A stretch of DNA of 64,000 nucleotides from Spirosoma panaciterrae DSM 21099 (GCF_000374025.1 NZ_KB893188.1:508-64507), one strand, 5' to 3'; numbered from the stretch's first letter, positions 19,587 through 28,773 are shown. The notes: generated by a model not told the origin, from the letters alone. Numbers and translations are program-made.

Positions 19587-20492
19587 TTGATTGTACCTCC
19601 TTTTTTACGCCCTGGCGACACGGTAGGTGTGGTATCTCCGGCCAGTTGGTTTCCTTATGAAGAACTAGCCGATGGGCTCCGCATTTTGCGAGACGATTGG
19701 CAGCTAAATGTCATCGAAGGCGATAGTCTGCGCGCAATCGACGGACCTTTTGCGGGTTCAGATGACCTCCGCCGGGCCGATCTCCAACGGCTTTTCGATG
19801 ATCCAACGGTTCGGGCAGTGTTTGCCGCTCGTGGTGGATACGGATGTTATCGAATTGCTGACGGGCTCGATCTGACGGGCTTGGAGGCCAATCCGAAATG
19901 GCTCATTGGTTTCAGCGACGTAACGGTATTACTTAGTCTACTCCATAATCATCAGTTGGTCAGTCTGCATGGACTCATGCCCCGCCAGTTTGGTGATCCC
20001 GACCGAGCCGCTTCGCTGGAATCGGTTCGGCAATGGTTATTTGGCGAAATCCCCGCTCATTACACTGTACCTGTGCATCCACTGAACCGGATTGGCCAGG
20101 CCTCGGGTCCATTGGTGGGTGGTAACCTGACCATGCTCAGCAATTCGATTGGTACCCCTACCGATGTCGATCTCGACGGAAAAATTCTGTTTATCGAAGA
20201 CATCGACGAAACGTTTTTCTCCCTCGACCGGATGCTGACCCAGTTCCGGCGAGGTGGAAGGCTGGCCAATCTGGCAGGTTTGGTAGTGGGCCAGTTTACC
20301 GACATGCGCGGCAACGCATCACTTCCTTTTGGCAAAGACGCGAATGAGATTATTGCCGATGCCGTTTCGGCCTACCGTTATCCCGTACTGTTCGATTTTC
20401 CGGCGGGCCATGTGCCGTTCAATCTGGCCTTACCAATCGGGAAAACAGTTACGCTACAGCTAACAACTCAAACGGCCCAGCTCGTATTCTAA
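19587..20492 (+). CDS. ldcA: LD-carboxypeptidase (peptidase family S66)
   Basis: The 301-aa cytosolic serine peptidase releases the terminal D-alanine from murein tetrapeptides during peptidoglycan recycling. The nucleophile lies in LIGFSDVTVLL (about Ser110), FAARGGYGCYRI precedes it as in all S66 proteins, and LFIEDIDETFFSLDRML and FPAGHVPFNLALPIG hold the catalytic Glu and His. No ATG fits the conserved N-terminus (PPFLRPGDTVGVVSPAS), so TTG 19587 is the likely start. An SDR gene follows after 12 nt, probably in the same transcript. Confidence 0.9.
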   Translation: MIVPPFLRPGDTVGVVSPASWFPYEELADGLRILRDDWQLNVIEGDSLRAIDGPFAGSDDLRRADLQRLFDDPTVRAVFAARGGYGCYRIADGLDLTGLEANPKWLIGFSDVTVLLSLLHNHQLVSLHGLMPRQFGDPDRAASLESVRQWLFGEIPAHYTVPVHPLNRIGQASGPLVGGNLTMLSNSIGTPTDVDLDGKILFIEDIDETFFSLDRMLTQFRRGGRLANLAGLVVGQFTDMRGNASLPFGKDANEIIADAVSAYRYPVLFDFPAGHVPFNLALPIGKTVTLQLTTQTAQLVF

Positions 20493-20504
20493 CCGATCTC
20501 TCCT

Positions 20505-21302
20505 ATGAGTTTTGCCAATTCCGTTGTCTGGATTACAGGGGCATCGTCTGGTATCGGTGAAGCTATCGCTGTGGCGCTGGCCAGCTATAAAAACATATCT
20601 CTGGTGATTTCAGCCCGTCGTGCCGACGAACTACATCGGGTAGCCAATCAAACTGGGTTACCAGCTTCCCATTTGCTTGTATTGCCCATGGATATGACCG
20701 AGATCAACAGTTTAGCAACTCATGTCGAAACGGTTCGTCAGCGGTTTGGCCGGATTGACTACCTGTTTCAAAATGCAGGAATCAGCCAGCGAAGTTCCGT
20801 TGTCGACACCGATTTTTCAGTGTATCGGCAACTCATGGAGGTCAATTTCTTTGGTGTGGTAGCACTCACCAAGCTGGTTTTGCCGATTATGCTGGCACAG
20901 GGAAGTGGTCATTTTGTAGTGACCAGCAGTGTAGCCGGGAAATTGGCGACGAAGCAACGCTCCGGCTATTGCGCCAGCAAACACGCGCTGCATGGTTTTT
21001 TCGATGCTCTTCGGTCGGAGGTCTATGAGGCCGGGCTTCGGGTAACCATTGTTTGTCCTGGGTATATCCGGACAGCCATTTCGATCAATGCGCTTAATGC
21101 CGATGGACAGAAGCACGACCAGATGGACGAGAATCAGCAGAAAGGCATGGCTGCTGACGACTTCGCCCGACGGCTATTACGAGCTGTCGAATCTCAAAAA
21201 GAAGAGGTATATATTGGTGGGAACGAAATCTACGGCATCTACCTCAAGCGTCTCTTTCCCAGCTTATTATCCAGAATCCTTCGCAACCGAAAAGGGGTTT
21301 GA
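20505..21302 (+). CDS. Short-chain dehydrogenase/reductase
   Basis: The 265-aa protein has the classical SDR elements: cofactor motif TGASSGIG at residues 11-18, NAGIS near 90, a catalytic Ser in VTSSVAG and the pair Tyr155/Lys159 in YCASK. A C-terminal hydrophobic/basic stretch (YLKRLFPSLLSRILRNRK) resembles the membrane-associating tail of DHRS7-like enzymes. Substrate is unknown. It follows ldcA at 12 nt and probably shares its promoter. Confidence 0.88.
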   Translation: MSFANSVVWITGASSGIGEAIAVALASYKNISLVISARRADELHRVANQTGLPASHLLVLPMDMTEINSLATHVETVRQRFGRIDYLFQNAGISQRSSVVDTDFSVYRQLMEVNFFGVVALTKLVLPIMLAQGSGHFVVTSSVAGKLATKQRSGYCASKHALHGFFDALRSEVYEAGLRVTIVCPGYIRTAISINALNADGQKHDQMDENQQKGMAADDFARRLLRAVESQKEEVYIGGNEIYGIYLKRLFPSLLSRILRNRKGV

Positions 21303-21434
21303 GCATGCTTACGGCATTCTGATCCAAAACAATGCACTAGTCAACGAACTCATTTTGCAGCTTTTAAGCAAACAAGTAGTTGGCCTAATTTTTGTACTTT
21401 TGGAGCAAATTCACGCTTAAATTGTTAACCTTTT

Positions 21435-22388
21435 ATGCAAGAGCAGCCCAAAGAAATATTTAATCTGCAGATTGGTGGAGAGGTTGGCAAGTATAACTCT
21501 TTGCCTGTTGAGTATCTTATTGAAATTGCTAAAAACCTCCAAAATTTCTTACAAACACTTGCCAGAGTAAATGTATCAGACGGTTCAACCATAGATCTTA
21601 ACAATTTCAAGTTAGAACTTACTGGATTTCAAAAAGGTAGTGCTGTACCACAATTTGTATTCACTCCTCGCAGACGACTTACACTTGATGCTGACATTGA
21701 TAATCAACGACTGTTAGTCAGGCAAAAGTTTGACGAAGTGGTTGAAGCTTCAAGCAAAGGAGACTTCGCTAAAGTAAGACAGCTTTATCCTGATGCCTAT
21801 CGTCGAAACGAAGTGGTTGATGGGTTGTACAATTTCGTTAACAGTTTCGGTAACTCTCCCGTAAGTGTGGTTGATTTAGATGCTAAGAAAGGTAAAGATA
21901 AGATCACCCCACTTTATCGCATCCGGCCTTTTGGCAAAGAAGTTCGTGACCGATTAATTACAACTGTTATTGAAAGCAGAGACTTAGAGACGGTAGAAGA
22001 GATCAGCCTAAGAAGGGTAGTTACAACTTATCGCGGTGGAGCACGAGTAAAAACCAAGACAGTCGAGGAGTATTCAGACAAACAAGCAGCTATATCACTA
22101 GCTCCAGATCAGATCCTATCACATACGCATACTTATAGATTAATCAGCCCTCTTCGTTGCCTTCTTGAAAAAGAAGATGACTACTATGTCTTAACATGTG
22201 AGTTACTCGACTTAGTCGGCACAGGTTTGTCAATAGAAGAAGCACAGCAAAGTTTTGCAGAAGAGTTTGAGTTTATTTATAAACGTTACAATGCTTTGTC
22301 CGATAAAGAACTTACTCAGCGACTTCAATCCATTAAAACAATCCTAAACGCCTTAATTAAACAAGTCGATATCCATGCCCACGCTTGA
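21435..22388 (+). CDS. Unknown protein with HicB-like C-terminal region, partner of a HicA-like protein
   Basis: The 317-aa product has no family I recognise over its first two-thirds. Around residues 235-285 the pattern RCLLEKEDDYYVLTCELLD, VGTGLSIEEAQQSF and a following helix resembles HicB antitoxins, which read as 'E-DGYYV...L.G....GDTLEEA'. The next gene overlaps it by 14 nt and is HicA-like, reversing nothing but giving the antitoxin an unusually long N-terminal extension (HicB is normally about 70-150 aa). Base composition is visibly more AT-rich than flanking genes, suggesting acquisition. The HicB reading is by motif only. Confidence 0.5.
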   Translation: MQEQPKEIFNLQIGGEVGKYNSLPVEYLIEIAKNLQNFLQTLARVNVSDGSTIDLNNFKLELTGFQKGSAVPQFVFTPRRRLTLDADIDNQRLLVRQKFDEVVEASSKGDFAKVRQLYPDAYRRNEVVDGLYNFVNSFGNSPVSVVDLDAKKGKDKITPLYRIRPFGKEVRDRLITTVIESRDLETVEEISLRRVVTTYRGGARVKTKTVEEYSDKQAAISLAPDQILSHTHTYRLISPLRCLLEKEDDYYVLTCELLDLVGTGLSIEEAQQSFAEEFEFIYKRYNALSDKELTQRLQSIKTILNALIKQVDIHAHA

Positions 22389-22671
22389 CGCAAAACAGAC
22401 ATATAAAAATTTAAAAAAGAAGGGATTTGAAGATGCTCCTAGTCGAAGTGATGACCATAAATATCTGGAATTTCGCCATAAGGGGAAAGTAGTTCTCTAT
22501 ACTAAAATTAGCCACGGAGAAAAAGAATTAGGGGATTTTCTCATTGGTCAAATGAAGAGGCAGTGTAAACTAGATAAATCTGATTTCATGGATCTGGCTA
22601 ACTGTCCACTGTCTTTAGATGAATATACTATTAGATTACGTGAACAAGGCTTATTAGACGATAACGATTGA
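22375..22671 (+). CDS. HicA-like toxin family protein (putative)
   Basis: The 98-aa protein shows the HicA layout: a helix (TYKNLKKKGFED), then SDDHKYLEFRHKGKVV with His in the position of the HicA catalytic His, then YTKISHGEKELGDF, corresponding to the family's 'HG-KEL' turn, and a C-terminal helix. HicA toxins are small dsRBD-fold RNases that cleave mRNA. The start lies inside the end of the preceding gene (14-nt overlap), typical of coupled toxin-antitoxin pairs. It is slightly longer than classical HicA (about 60-80 aa). A terminator-like hairpin follows. Confidence 0.6.
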   Translation: MPTLDAKQTYKNLKKKGFEDAPSRSDDHKYLEFRHKGKVVLYTKISHGEKELGDFLIGQMKRQCKLDKSDFMDLANCPLSLDEYTIRLREQGLLDDND

Positions 22672-22689
22672 TTAAAAAATTGTATACAT

Positions 22690-22719
22690 TGGCTGACGCC
22701 TGATTTTTCGCGTCAGCCA
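22690..22719 (+). terminator. Terminator hairpin after the HicAB-like pair
   Basis: A perfect 10-bp stem (22690-22699 with 22710-22719) with a T-rich loop lies 18 nt beyond the stop, between convergent genes. Confidence 0.65.
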
Positions 22720-22741
22720 ACCACAAATGTCAAAATAATTC

Positions 22742-24097
22742 TTACTGCCCGCCCAGAGTCAATTCCTTAACGGCAACGCCTTTGTTGGCAAACTCCATAT
22801 AATCGGTCGTCAGGCGGCACAACGATTTCATACCCAACACAAAACCACCTTCATCGATGTAGAAATCGGGCGTATGGTGCGAAGGTACTTCAGTTCCTCG
22901 TTTCCCTTTAGGCATACCGCCCAGAAAGAAAAAGAAACCCGGTACTTTTTGCTGATAGAAGGAGAAATCTTCTGCTCCGGTTTGCGCGGGGGTAATCTTG
23001 ACGTTGTTTTTACCGGCAACGGTTTCGAGCGACGGGATCATCTGATCGGTTAGCTTCGGATCGTTGTACGTAACCGGGTACATGATGTCGATTTTCACTT
23101 CGGCTTTGGCGCCAGCACTTTCGGCGATATTGGTCGCTATTTCGTTGATCCGACGATGCACCAGTTGCTGCGCTTCGGGGCTGAACGTACGGATGGTGCC
23201 AATCATGTTCGCTTCTTCGGGAATGATATTCTGCCGGATACCGCTATGCAATGCCCCAACGGTTACTACAGCCGGATTATCGGTCAGAGTAAGGTTACGG
23301 CTCACAATGGTTTGCAGGCCCAAAACCACCTGTGCAGAAGTAACGATGGGGTCAACACTCGACCAGGGAGCGGCACCATGGGCCTGCTTCCCTTTGATTT
23401 TAATAGCGTACGAATCGACCGCAGCCATCGTAGCACCCGGCCGGTATTTGATGGTTCCTACTTCGGTTTGTGAATTGATGTGCAGACCAAAAATGGCGTC
23501 TACTTTAGGATTTTCCAGAACCCCTTCTTTCACCATCAGGTAAGCGCCCCCTTCTTCACCCTGCGGAGCCCCTTCTTCGGCAGGCTGGAAAATAAACTTA
23601 ACCGTTCCGCGCAAGTCGGCCTTTACGGATGTCAGAATTTCGGCTACCCCCATCAGGATCGCCACGTGCGAATCGTGCCCGCAAGCGTGCATAACCCCCG
23701 TTTGCTGGCCGTTATATTCGGTCCGTTCCTGCGATTTAAAAGGAACGTCGACCCGTTCAGTTACCGGAAGCCCGTCCATATCTGCCCGAAGCGCCACAAC
23801 CGGGCCAGGTTTTCCCCCTTTCAGCAAGCCCACAACCCCTGTTTTGCCCACACCCGTTTTCACTTCTATGCCCAGCGACTGAAGATGAGCCGCTATTTTG
23901 GCTGCGGTCTGAAACTCCCGGTTCCCCAATTCGGGGTGCTGGTGAAAATCACGACGCCAAGTTACCACTTTTTTTTCAAGACTTTCGGCCATTTTATCCA
24001 TTCGGGTATTCAAGGTAGCCACCTGCGCGAATACCGACTGCGCCAAAAGCCCGCCCAAAAGCAGTGAAGAAACTAATATGTTATGCTTTTTCATCAA
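22742..24097 (-). CDS. Exported M20 family amidohydrolase/carboxypeptidase
   Basis: The 451-aa protein starts with a signal peptide (MMKKHNILVSSLLLGGLLAQ, then SVFAQ). The M20D features are HPELGNREFQT, VALRADMDGLPV, MHACGHDSHVAILMG (His and Asp metal ligands), PAEEG (catalytic and bridging Glu) and GAEDFSFYQQ near the end. Enzymes of this type hydrolyse N-acyl amino acids or short amides such as hippurate. The signal implies a periplasmic site. It is a single gene, divergent from the GH97 gene. Confidence 0.9.
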   Translation of the reverse strand: MMKKHNILVSSLLLGGLLAQSVFAQVATLNTRMDKMAESLEKKVVTWRRDFHQHPELGNREFQTAAKIAAHLQSLGIEVKTGVGKTGVVGLLKGGKPGPVVALRADMDGLPVTERVDVPFKSQERTEYNGQQTGVMHACGHDSHVAILMGVAEILTSVKADLRGTVKFIFQPAEEGAPQGEEGGAYLMVKEGVLENPKVDAIFGLHINSQTEVGTIKYRPGATMAAVDSYAIKIKGKQAHGAAPWSSVDPIVTSAQVVLGLQTIVSRNLTLTDNPAVVTVGALHSGIRQNIIPEEANMIGTIRTFSPEAQQLVHRRINEIATNIAESAGAKAEVKIDIMYPVTYNDPKLTDQMIPSLETVAGKNNVKITPAQTGAEDFSFYQQKVPGFFFFLGGMPKGKRGTEVPSHHTPDFYIDEGGFVLGMKSLCRLTTDYMEFANKGVAVKELTLGGQ

Positions 24098-24299
24098 AAA
24101 AGACAGTTTTTGAAACTAAGTTCGATTAGCGTTCAATTTACACATAAGTCCGTATAAAATAAGGCTATTAGAGCGAACCCTTCGTTAAACCACCCCATTC
24201 TTATTGTCTTACCAAGTTATATTTTCCATTTGGAGCCTGTGGCAGAATCCTTTTTTCTCCATTCCTTTTGCTTAATTTCCTGCTGGTAAACCATCGTTT

Positions 24300-26282
24300 A
24301 TGAAACCCAACCGTCTATTTTTCCTGTTGATTGTTTTGCTCCTTCAGGCACAGATTGCCTCCTGTGAGGTACGGGTATCGTCGCCCAATGGTCGTATCGA
24401 GTTTGTTTTTAACCTAACTCCGTCGGCCCCTACCTACAGGATTCTATTCGACAAAAAGATTCTGGTCGACCACTCAACGCTAACCCTCACATTTCAAAAT
24501 GCTGACCTGTTCGGCCCCAATCTGCTTCAGCAAAAACCGACCATCGAAACTATCGACGATACCTACGAGCTTGTAGTGGGGAAGGCCAAGAAAGTGCATA
24601 CGGTGTATCGGGAAGCGACCATCCCTCTGCTTGAACGGAATAAAGCCGGGCAATCGGGTCGACAGATTATGTTATGGGTTCGCGTATTCGATGATGGCGT
24701 AGCGTTCCGGTATGAGTTTCCGAAACAGGCCAACTGGGAATCATATATCCTTACAGACGAAAACACGACATTCCAACTCCCTCAGAACCCAACTGTTCGG
24801 GCTTTGTTTCTACCCAGTTTCACCACTTCCCACGAAGGGCTTTATACGACTATTCCATTGGCAAAAATCAAAAATGATACGCTGATGGATATGCCCGCGC
24901 TGTTTGAGTTTCCTAATAAAACCTATCTGGCTATCACCGAAGCGGCACTGGTAAATTATGCGGGCATGTATTTGACGAAAAAGAATAATGTGCTGACCAG
25001 CCAGCTTTCGCCCCTACCGAATCAGAAAGAGGTGAAAGTAAAAGCCACACTTCCTCACCAGACTCCCTGGCGGGTGATGCTCATCAGTGACCGGGTCGGC
25101 ACCCTGATCGAATCAAACATACTGACCAGCCTGAATGAACCCTGCCCGTTTGAGGATGTTGCGTGGTTGAAACCTGGCAAAACCACTTTCCCCTGGTGGA
25201 ATGGCAATGTAACCCCTGATACGACTTTTGCCCCCGGCAACAATTTCGAAACCCAGAAGTATTACATCGACTTTTGTGCGGCCAATCACATCGACTACCA
25301 CTCTGTAGTTGAGTACGGTTTGCATGAATGGTATGTCAACGATGGAGCAGGTTTCGTACCAGGTCCGAACGTCAATGCGGCTAAGGCGGTACCAGGGCTG
25401 GATATGCAGCAGGTGTGCGACTATGCCAAAAGTAAAGGCGTTGGTATTCGGGTATGGGTTTACTGGTCGGCCCTCTACCCAAAGTTGGAAGAGGTATTTA
25501 CACAATACGAAAAGTGGGGAATCAGCGGGCTAATGGTCGATTTTATGGACCGCGACGACCAGGAAATGGTCAATATTCAAAACGAAATTCTGCACTCAGC
25601 CGCCCGTCATAAATTACACATCCAGTTTCACGGAGCCTACAAACCGACAGGTATGCACCGCACTTATCCCAACGAACTCACCCGTGAAGCCACACTCAAC
25701 TACGAAACCAACAAATGGAGTGGCCTGGATACGCCCGATCATGACCTTTCTTTCCCGTTTACCCGACTGCTGGCGGGCCCAGCGGATATGCACCTCGGTG
25801 GGTTTCGGGCCGTACCGGATAAGCAATACAAAATTCAGTATACCCGCCCACTCATGCACGGCACCCGCTGCCACCAGTTGGCCATGTACGTTGTGCTCGA
25901 AAGTTACCTCAATATGGTATGCGATTACCCGGATGCCTACAGAGGTCAGCCGGGCTTTGAGTTTATCCAGCAGGTGCCCACCACCTGGGATGAAACCCGC
26001 GTTTTGAACGCCGAAGTAGGTCAATACATCACCGTAGCCCGTCGCAAAGGGACCGACTGGTTTATTGGCAGCATCACCAACTCAACCGCCCGCGAGCTAT
26101 CTGTCAAACTGGATTTTCTGCCCGAGGGCAACTATTCGGCCGAACTCTACGCAGATGCTCCCGACGTAGCTCAAAACCCGAATCATCTCATCCAGCAAAC
26201 CCAGGCGGTTGGCCGTTTGGAAGTCGTATCGCTGAAATTAGCCGCCGGAGGTGGTCAGGTCATGCGGTTACGAAAGCAGTGA
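24300..26282 (+). CDS. Glycoside hydrolase family 97 (retaining, alpha-galactosidase-like subgroup)
   Basis: The 660-aa exported enzyme has a signal peptide (MKPNRLFFLLIVLLLQAQIA), the beta-sandwich N-domain opening VRVSSPNGRIEFVF, and the catalytic barrel. VDFMDRDDQ places an Asp at residue 414, where retaining GH97 enzymes (GH97b type) have their nucleophile; inverting SusB-type enzymes lack it. NYETNKW gives Glu469 as a probable second catalytic residue. The likely activity is cleavage of alpha-galactosides or related alpha-glycosides in the periplasm. No polysaccharide-utilisation partner lies next to it; the susCD pair is 33 kb away. Confidence 0.88.
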   Translation: MKPNRLFFLLIVLLLQAQIASCEVRVSSPNGRIEFVFNLTPSAPTYRILFDKKILVDHSTLTLTFQNADLFGPNLLQQKPTIETIDDTYELVVGKAKKVHTVYREATIPLLERNKAGQSGRQIMLWVRVFDDGVAFRYEFPKQANWESYILTDENTTFQLPQNPTVRALFLPSFTTSHEGLYTTIPLAKIKNDTLMDMPALFEFPNKTYLAITEAALVNYAGMYLTKKNNVLTSQLSPLPNQKEVKVKATLPHQTPWRVMLISDRVGTLIESNILTSLNEPCPFEDVAWLKPGKTTFPWWNGNVTPDTTFAPGNNFETQKYYIDFCAANHIDYHSVVEYGLHEWYVNDGAGFVPGPNVNAAKAVPGLDMQQVCDYAKSKGVGIRVWVYWSALYPKLEEVFTQYEKWGISGLMVDFMDRDDQEMVNIQNEILHSAARHKLHIQFHGAYKPTGMHRTYPNELTREATLNYETNKWSGLDTPDHDLSFPFTRLLAGPADMHLGGFRAVPDKQYKIQYTRPLMHGTRCHQLAMYVVLESYLNMVCDYPDAYRGQPGFEFIQQVPTTWDETRVLNAEVGQYITVARRKGTDWFIGSITNSTARELSVKLDFLPEGNYSAELYADAPDVAQNPNHLIQQTQAVGRLEVVSLKLAAGGGQVMRLRKQ

Positions 26283-26302
26283 TTTTGTATCTATATCCAA
26301 CC

Positions 26303-26545
26303 CTAAGAAAGCTGCTGGCGCACAGCAATAACTAATAAATCAGGGACTGTCAGACTGAGCAGGTCGGTAAGACTAATATTATATAACGACGACACCTGTT
26401 GCAGGACGGTTAGGGATAATTCCGTTCGGCCGGTTTCCTTTTTGCTGTAAGCCGCCTGACTTACGCCTAGTTGAAAGGCTACATATTCCTGTGGATAACC
26501 GTGAATTTCCCGAAGTTTGCGGATTTTGGTGGCTAAGGCATTCAT
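26303..26545 (-). CDS. XRE-family helix-turn-helix regulator
   Basis: The 80-aa protein is essentially one HTH domain: IRKLREIHGYPQEYVAFQLG, then VSQAAYSKKETGRTELS, ending with LTDLLSL. It is convergent with GH97 and divergent from the LytTR response regulator gene. The 144-nt divergent region holds a GTGTTA-GT-TAACAC palindrome 20 nt upstream of this start and a triple 21-bp repeat array oriented toward this gene. That suggests the protein regulates its own promoter and is wired into the adjacent two-component system. Confidence 0.85.
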   Translation of the reverse strand: MNALATKIRKLREIHGYPQEYVAFQLGVSQAAYSKKETGRTELSLTVLQQVSSLYNISLTDLLSLTVPDLLVIAVRQQLS

Positions 26546-26565
26546 AGATTAAACTGGAAAAATTT

Positions 26566-26579
26566 GTGTTAGTTAACAC
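26566..26579. promoter_or_regulatory. Palindrome, candidate operator for the XRE regulator
   Basis: GTGTTA and TAACAC separated by 2 nt, just downstream of a near-consensus minus-strand -7 element (TTGTTTTG, 26590-26583). A repressor bound here would block that promoter. Confidence 0.5.
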
Positions 26580-26617
26580 CTGCAAAACAAAGACCTGTGG
26601 CCAGAAAGGGAAATATA

Positions 26618-26671
26618 TTTCGACAAATGTGGATTCTTGATCGATAAATGAGTCACCAGAATCGCTAAATC
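26618..26671 (-). promoter_or_regulatory. Triple 21-bp-spaced direct repeat, candidate LytTR binding array
   Basis: Read on the minus strand the three units are GATTTAGCGATT (26671-26660), CATTTATCGATC (26650-26639) and CATTTGTCGAAA (26629-26618), exactly 21 bp apart. The last unit equals the CATTnGTCGAA unit found at two other promoters of this locus. Confidence 0.55.
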
Positions 26672-26689
26672 GAATATATTGCCCCCATT

Positions 26690-27463
26690 ATGAACGAAAC
26701 GCTTACCTGTTACTTAGTTGATGATGAGTCGCCAGCACACGTCATCATGTCGAAATACATTAGCCGGGTACCTTATCTGACCTTGCTTGGCAAAAGCTAC
26801 GATCCGTTCGAAGGACTGGAGCAAGTACAGGCCCTCAAACCCGATGTACTCTTTCTGGATGTCGAAATGCCCTATATGACGGGTGTTGAATTTCTAAAAT
26901 CGTTGCCCTTGCCGCATCCGGTGATTATTATGGTAACGGCATCGCCCCAGTTTGCCATTGAAACCTACAACTTCGACTCGGTCACACACTATCTGCTCAA
27001 ACCCGTTGGCTTCGACAAGTTTCTGGAAGCGATTAATCGAGTTACCAAACGACTTGGCTTTGCTATTGATCCTGAAGCCCCTATTCCAACCAAGCCTCCT
27101 ATTCGCTCCCAGACCGAGCCACCTGTTGATCCCCGCGAAAAGATTCCCTACTTCCTGATTAAAGAAGACAAAAAGCTGATTCGAGTAGCCCCGGAAGACA
27201 TTGTGTTTGCCGAGGGTATGAAAGATTATATCAAACTGCACCTGACTTCCCGTGTACTCATTACTCACATGACCATGAGCAAGCTGGAAGAGATGGTGCC
27301 TCCCTCGCAGTTTTTACGCATCAACCGTTCTTACCTGATTCGTCGACAAGCCATTAAGGAAATCGATGGAAACCTAATCACTACCCTCGACGGCAAAAAA
27401 GTAGCCATTGGGGTCACGTATCGGGAACGCGTGATGGAAGAATTGAAGAAAAATATGATTTAA
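26690..27463 (+). CDS. LytTR-family response regulator
   Basis: The 257-aa protein has a receiver domain (acidic pair Asp11/Asp12, phospho-acceptor Asp57 in VLFLDVEMP, conserved Lys in LLKPVGFDKFL) and, after a proline-rich linker, a LytTR DNA-binding domain from about residue 150 (FLIKEDKKLIRVAPEDIVF, then FLRINRSYLI). Its kinase gene follows 85 nt later. LytTR proteins bind pairs of direct repeats about two helical turns apart, and such arrays are seen at three places in this locus. I infer it governs the peptide cluster that follows. Confidence 0.93.
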   Translation: MNETLTCYLVDDESPAHVIMSKYISRVPYLTLLGKSYDPFEGLEQVQALKPDVLFLDVEMPYMTGVEFLKSLPLPHPVIIMVTASPQFAIETYNFDSVTHYLLKPVGFDKFLEAINRVTKRLGFAIDPEAPIPTKPPIRSQTEPPVDPREKIPYFLIKEDKKLIRVAPEDIVFAEGMKDYIKLHLTSRVLITHMTMSKLEEMVPPSQFLRINRSYLIRRQAIKEIDGNLITTLDGKKVAIGVTYRERVMEELKKNMI

Positions 27464-27548
27464 GAATGAATACGAAGTAATAAGCAATGTCCAGTCATAA
27501 GTTTTATTAATCCATCATTAACTACAAATATGACTCTCCGTTAAATAC

Positions 27549-28712
27549 ATGAAGATTCAATCACACATCAATCAATCCACACAAGACTTTATCTTAGGTT
27601 TTTATGAAAGCAACCGCCAAACAATCCGTGGGTTTTGGCATATTTTAATGTGGATAGCAGTTTATTTTTTATTAATAAGAAGCACTGCTCCAAGGATATT
27701 CGAAGATAATACAAAAGTTATCAATACGGCTTCATTTGTAGATCTTTTGCAAACTATAGTATTATATTATTTGATAGGTTACTATATTTTTCCTCGATTA
27801 TTTTATCAAAGATATTACGCTACATTACTGCTATCTTTAGTATTCATCTTTTTTTGTGTTTATCAGCTAAACTATAATTTATTCTATTATTTAGCTTCTA
27901 TAAGCACTCAAAATCAGCAAAGAAATACTTATGCTATAAAAATAGCAACCATGCTTAAAGAAAGTGGCTGGCTAGGCTGCTTTACAAATTTACGAATTAG
28001 TTTATGGAATTTATCTTATGGCTTCTTTTTACCAATGTTACTATTAGTATTCAAAGCATTTCGTGACATAATAACATATCAAAAAAGAATAGTAACAGTT
28101 GAACGAGATAAATTTGAATTGGAATTAAGTTTTTTAAAAGCACAAGTTAATCCTCATTTTCTATTCAATACCCTCAATAGTATTTATGCCGACATTTTTG
28201 ATACGAATGAAAAGGCCGCCGATTTGGTGCTACGCTTATCGGAATTGATGCGATACAATCTCTATGAAACTGACTCTCCCAAAATTGCTCTTGATAAAGA
28301 ATTAGCCTATATACAAAACTACCTTGACTTGGAACGTAATCGCCTTTCAGATCAGTATGTAGTAATTGATTATAAACAGAGTGGCAATTCTTCAATTTTT
28401 CAAATTACCCCTTTGTTGCTCATTGCATTTGTAGAAAATGCCTTCAAACACGGTATTAAAGGAACTACAGAACCCGCCTATGTACAGGTAAGGACCAGTT
28501 TACTAGAGGACCAACTCATCTTTCAGGTAGAAAACAGTATTCCTCTTAAACGACCGCTTGGTGAGCCAGACAAGAAGTCGGGAGGCATTGGTTTAGACAA
28601 TATCCGAAGGCGATTAGAGGCATTGTACAAAGGCAACTATGAATTAATTACGAATATAGCTGCAACTACCTATACAGTTACGCTCAAGATAAAAGTAGAA
28701 CCTTTACCCTAA
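27549..28712 (+). CDS. LytS/YpdA-type sensor histidine kinase
   Basis: The 387-aa kinase has four hydrophobic segments in residues about 25-185 and then the His_kinase domain: LEISFLKAQVNPHFLFNTLN-type helix with phospho-acceptor His203, LDLERNRL, and the ATPase part VENAFKHGI and GGIGLDNIRRRLEALY. There is no extracytoplasmic sensor domain, so like AgrC-type kinases it may sense a ligand through its membrane helices. The first 600 nt are strikingly AT-rich against the neighbouring response regulator gene. It precedes the lanthipeptide-like precursor and LanB genes. Confidence 0.9.
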   Translation: MKIQSHINQSTQDFILGFYESNRQTIRGFWHILMWIAVYFLLIRSTAPRIFEDNTKVINTASFVDLLQTIVLYYLIGYYIFPRLFYQRYYATLLLSLVFIFFCVYQLNYNLFYYLASISTQNQQRNTYAIKIATMLKESGWLGCFTNLRISLWNLSYGFFLPMLLLVFKAFRDIITYQKRIVTVERDKFELELSFLKAQVNPHFLFNTLNSIYADIFDTNEKAADLVLRLSELMRYNLYETDSPKIALDKELAYIQNYLDLERNRLSDQYVVIDYKQSGNSSIFQITPLLLIAFVENAFKHGIKGTTEPAYVQVRTSLLEDQLIFQVENSIPLKRPLGEPDKKSGGIGLDNIRRRLEALYKGNYELITNIAATTYTVTLKIKVEPLP

Positions 28713-28717
28713 CAAAG

Positions 28718-28773
28718 CATTAGTCGAAGGTATTAGTCCATTAGTCGAAAAAGTCATGTTCACATGTCGAAAG
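28718..28773 (+). promoter_or_regulatory. Triple GTCGAA direct repeat upstream of the lanA-like gene
   Basis: GTCGAA occurs at 28723, 28744 and 28766 (spacings 21 and 22), the first two within CATTAGTCGAA. The last is 11 bp before the -33 TTG. The same geometry is repeated at 36750-36798. Confidence 0.65.

Noticed and set aside
21049..21420. 123-aa plus-strand frame overlapping the SDR gene end
   Set aside because: Mostly an alternate-frame shadow of the SDR gene; its unique tail is low in features.
28718..28773. Short CRISPR-like direct repeats
   Set aside because: Only three units of about 12 bp with 9-bp gaps, fixed distance to a promoter, no cas genes; read as regulator-binding boxes.
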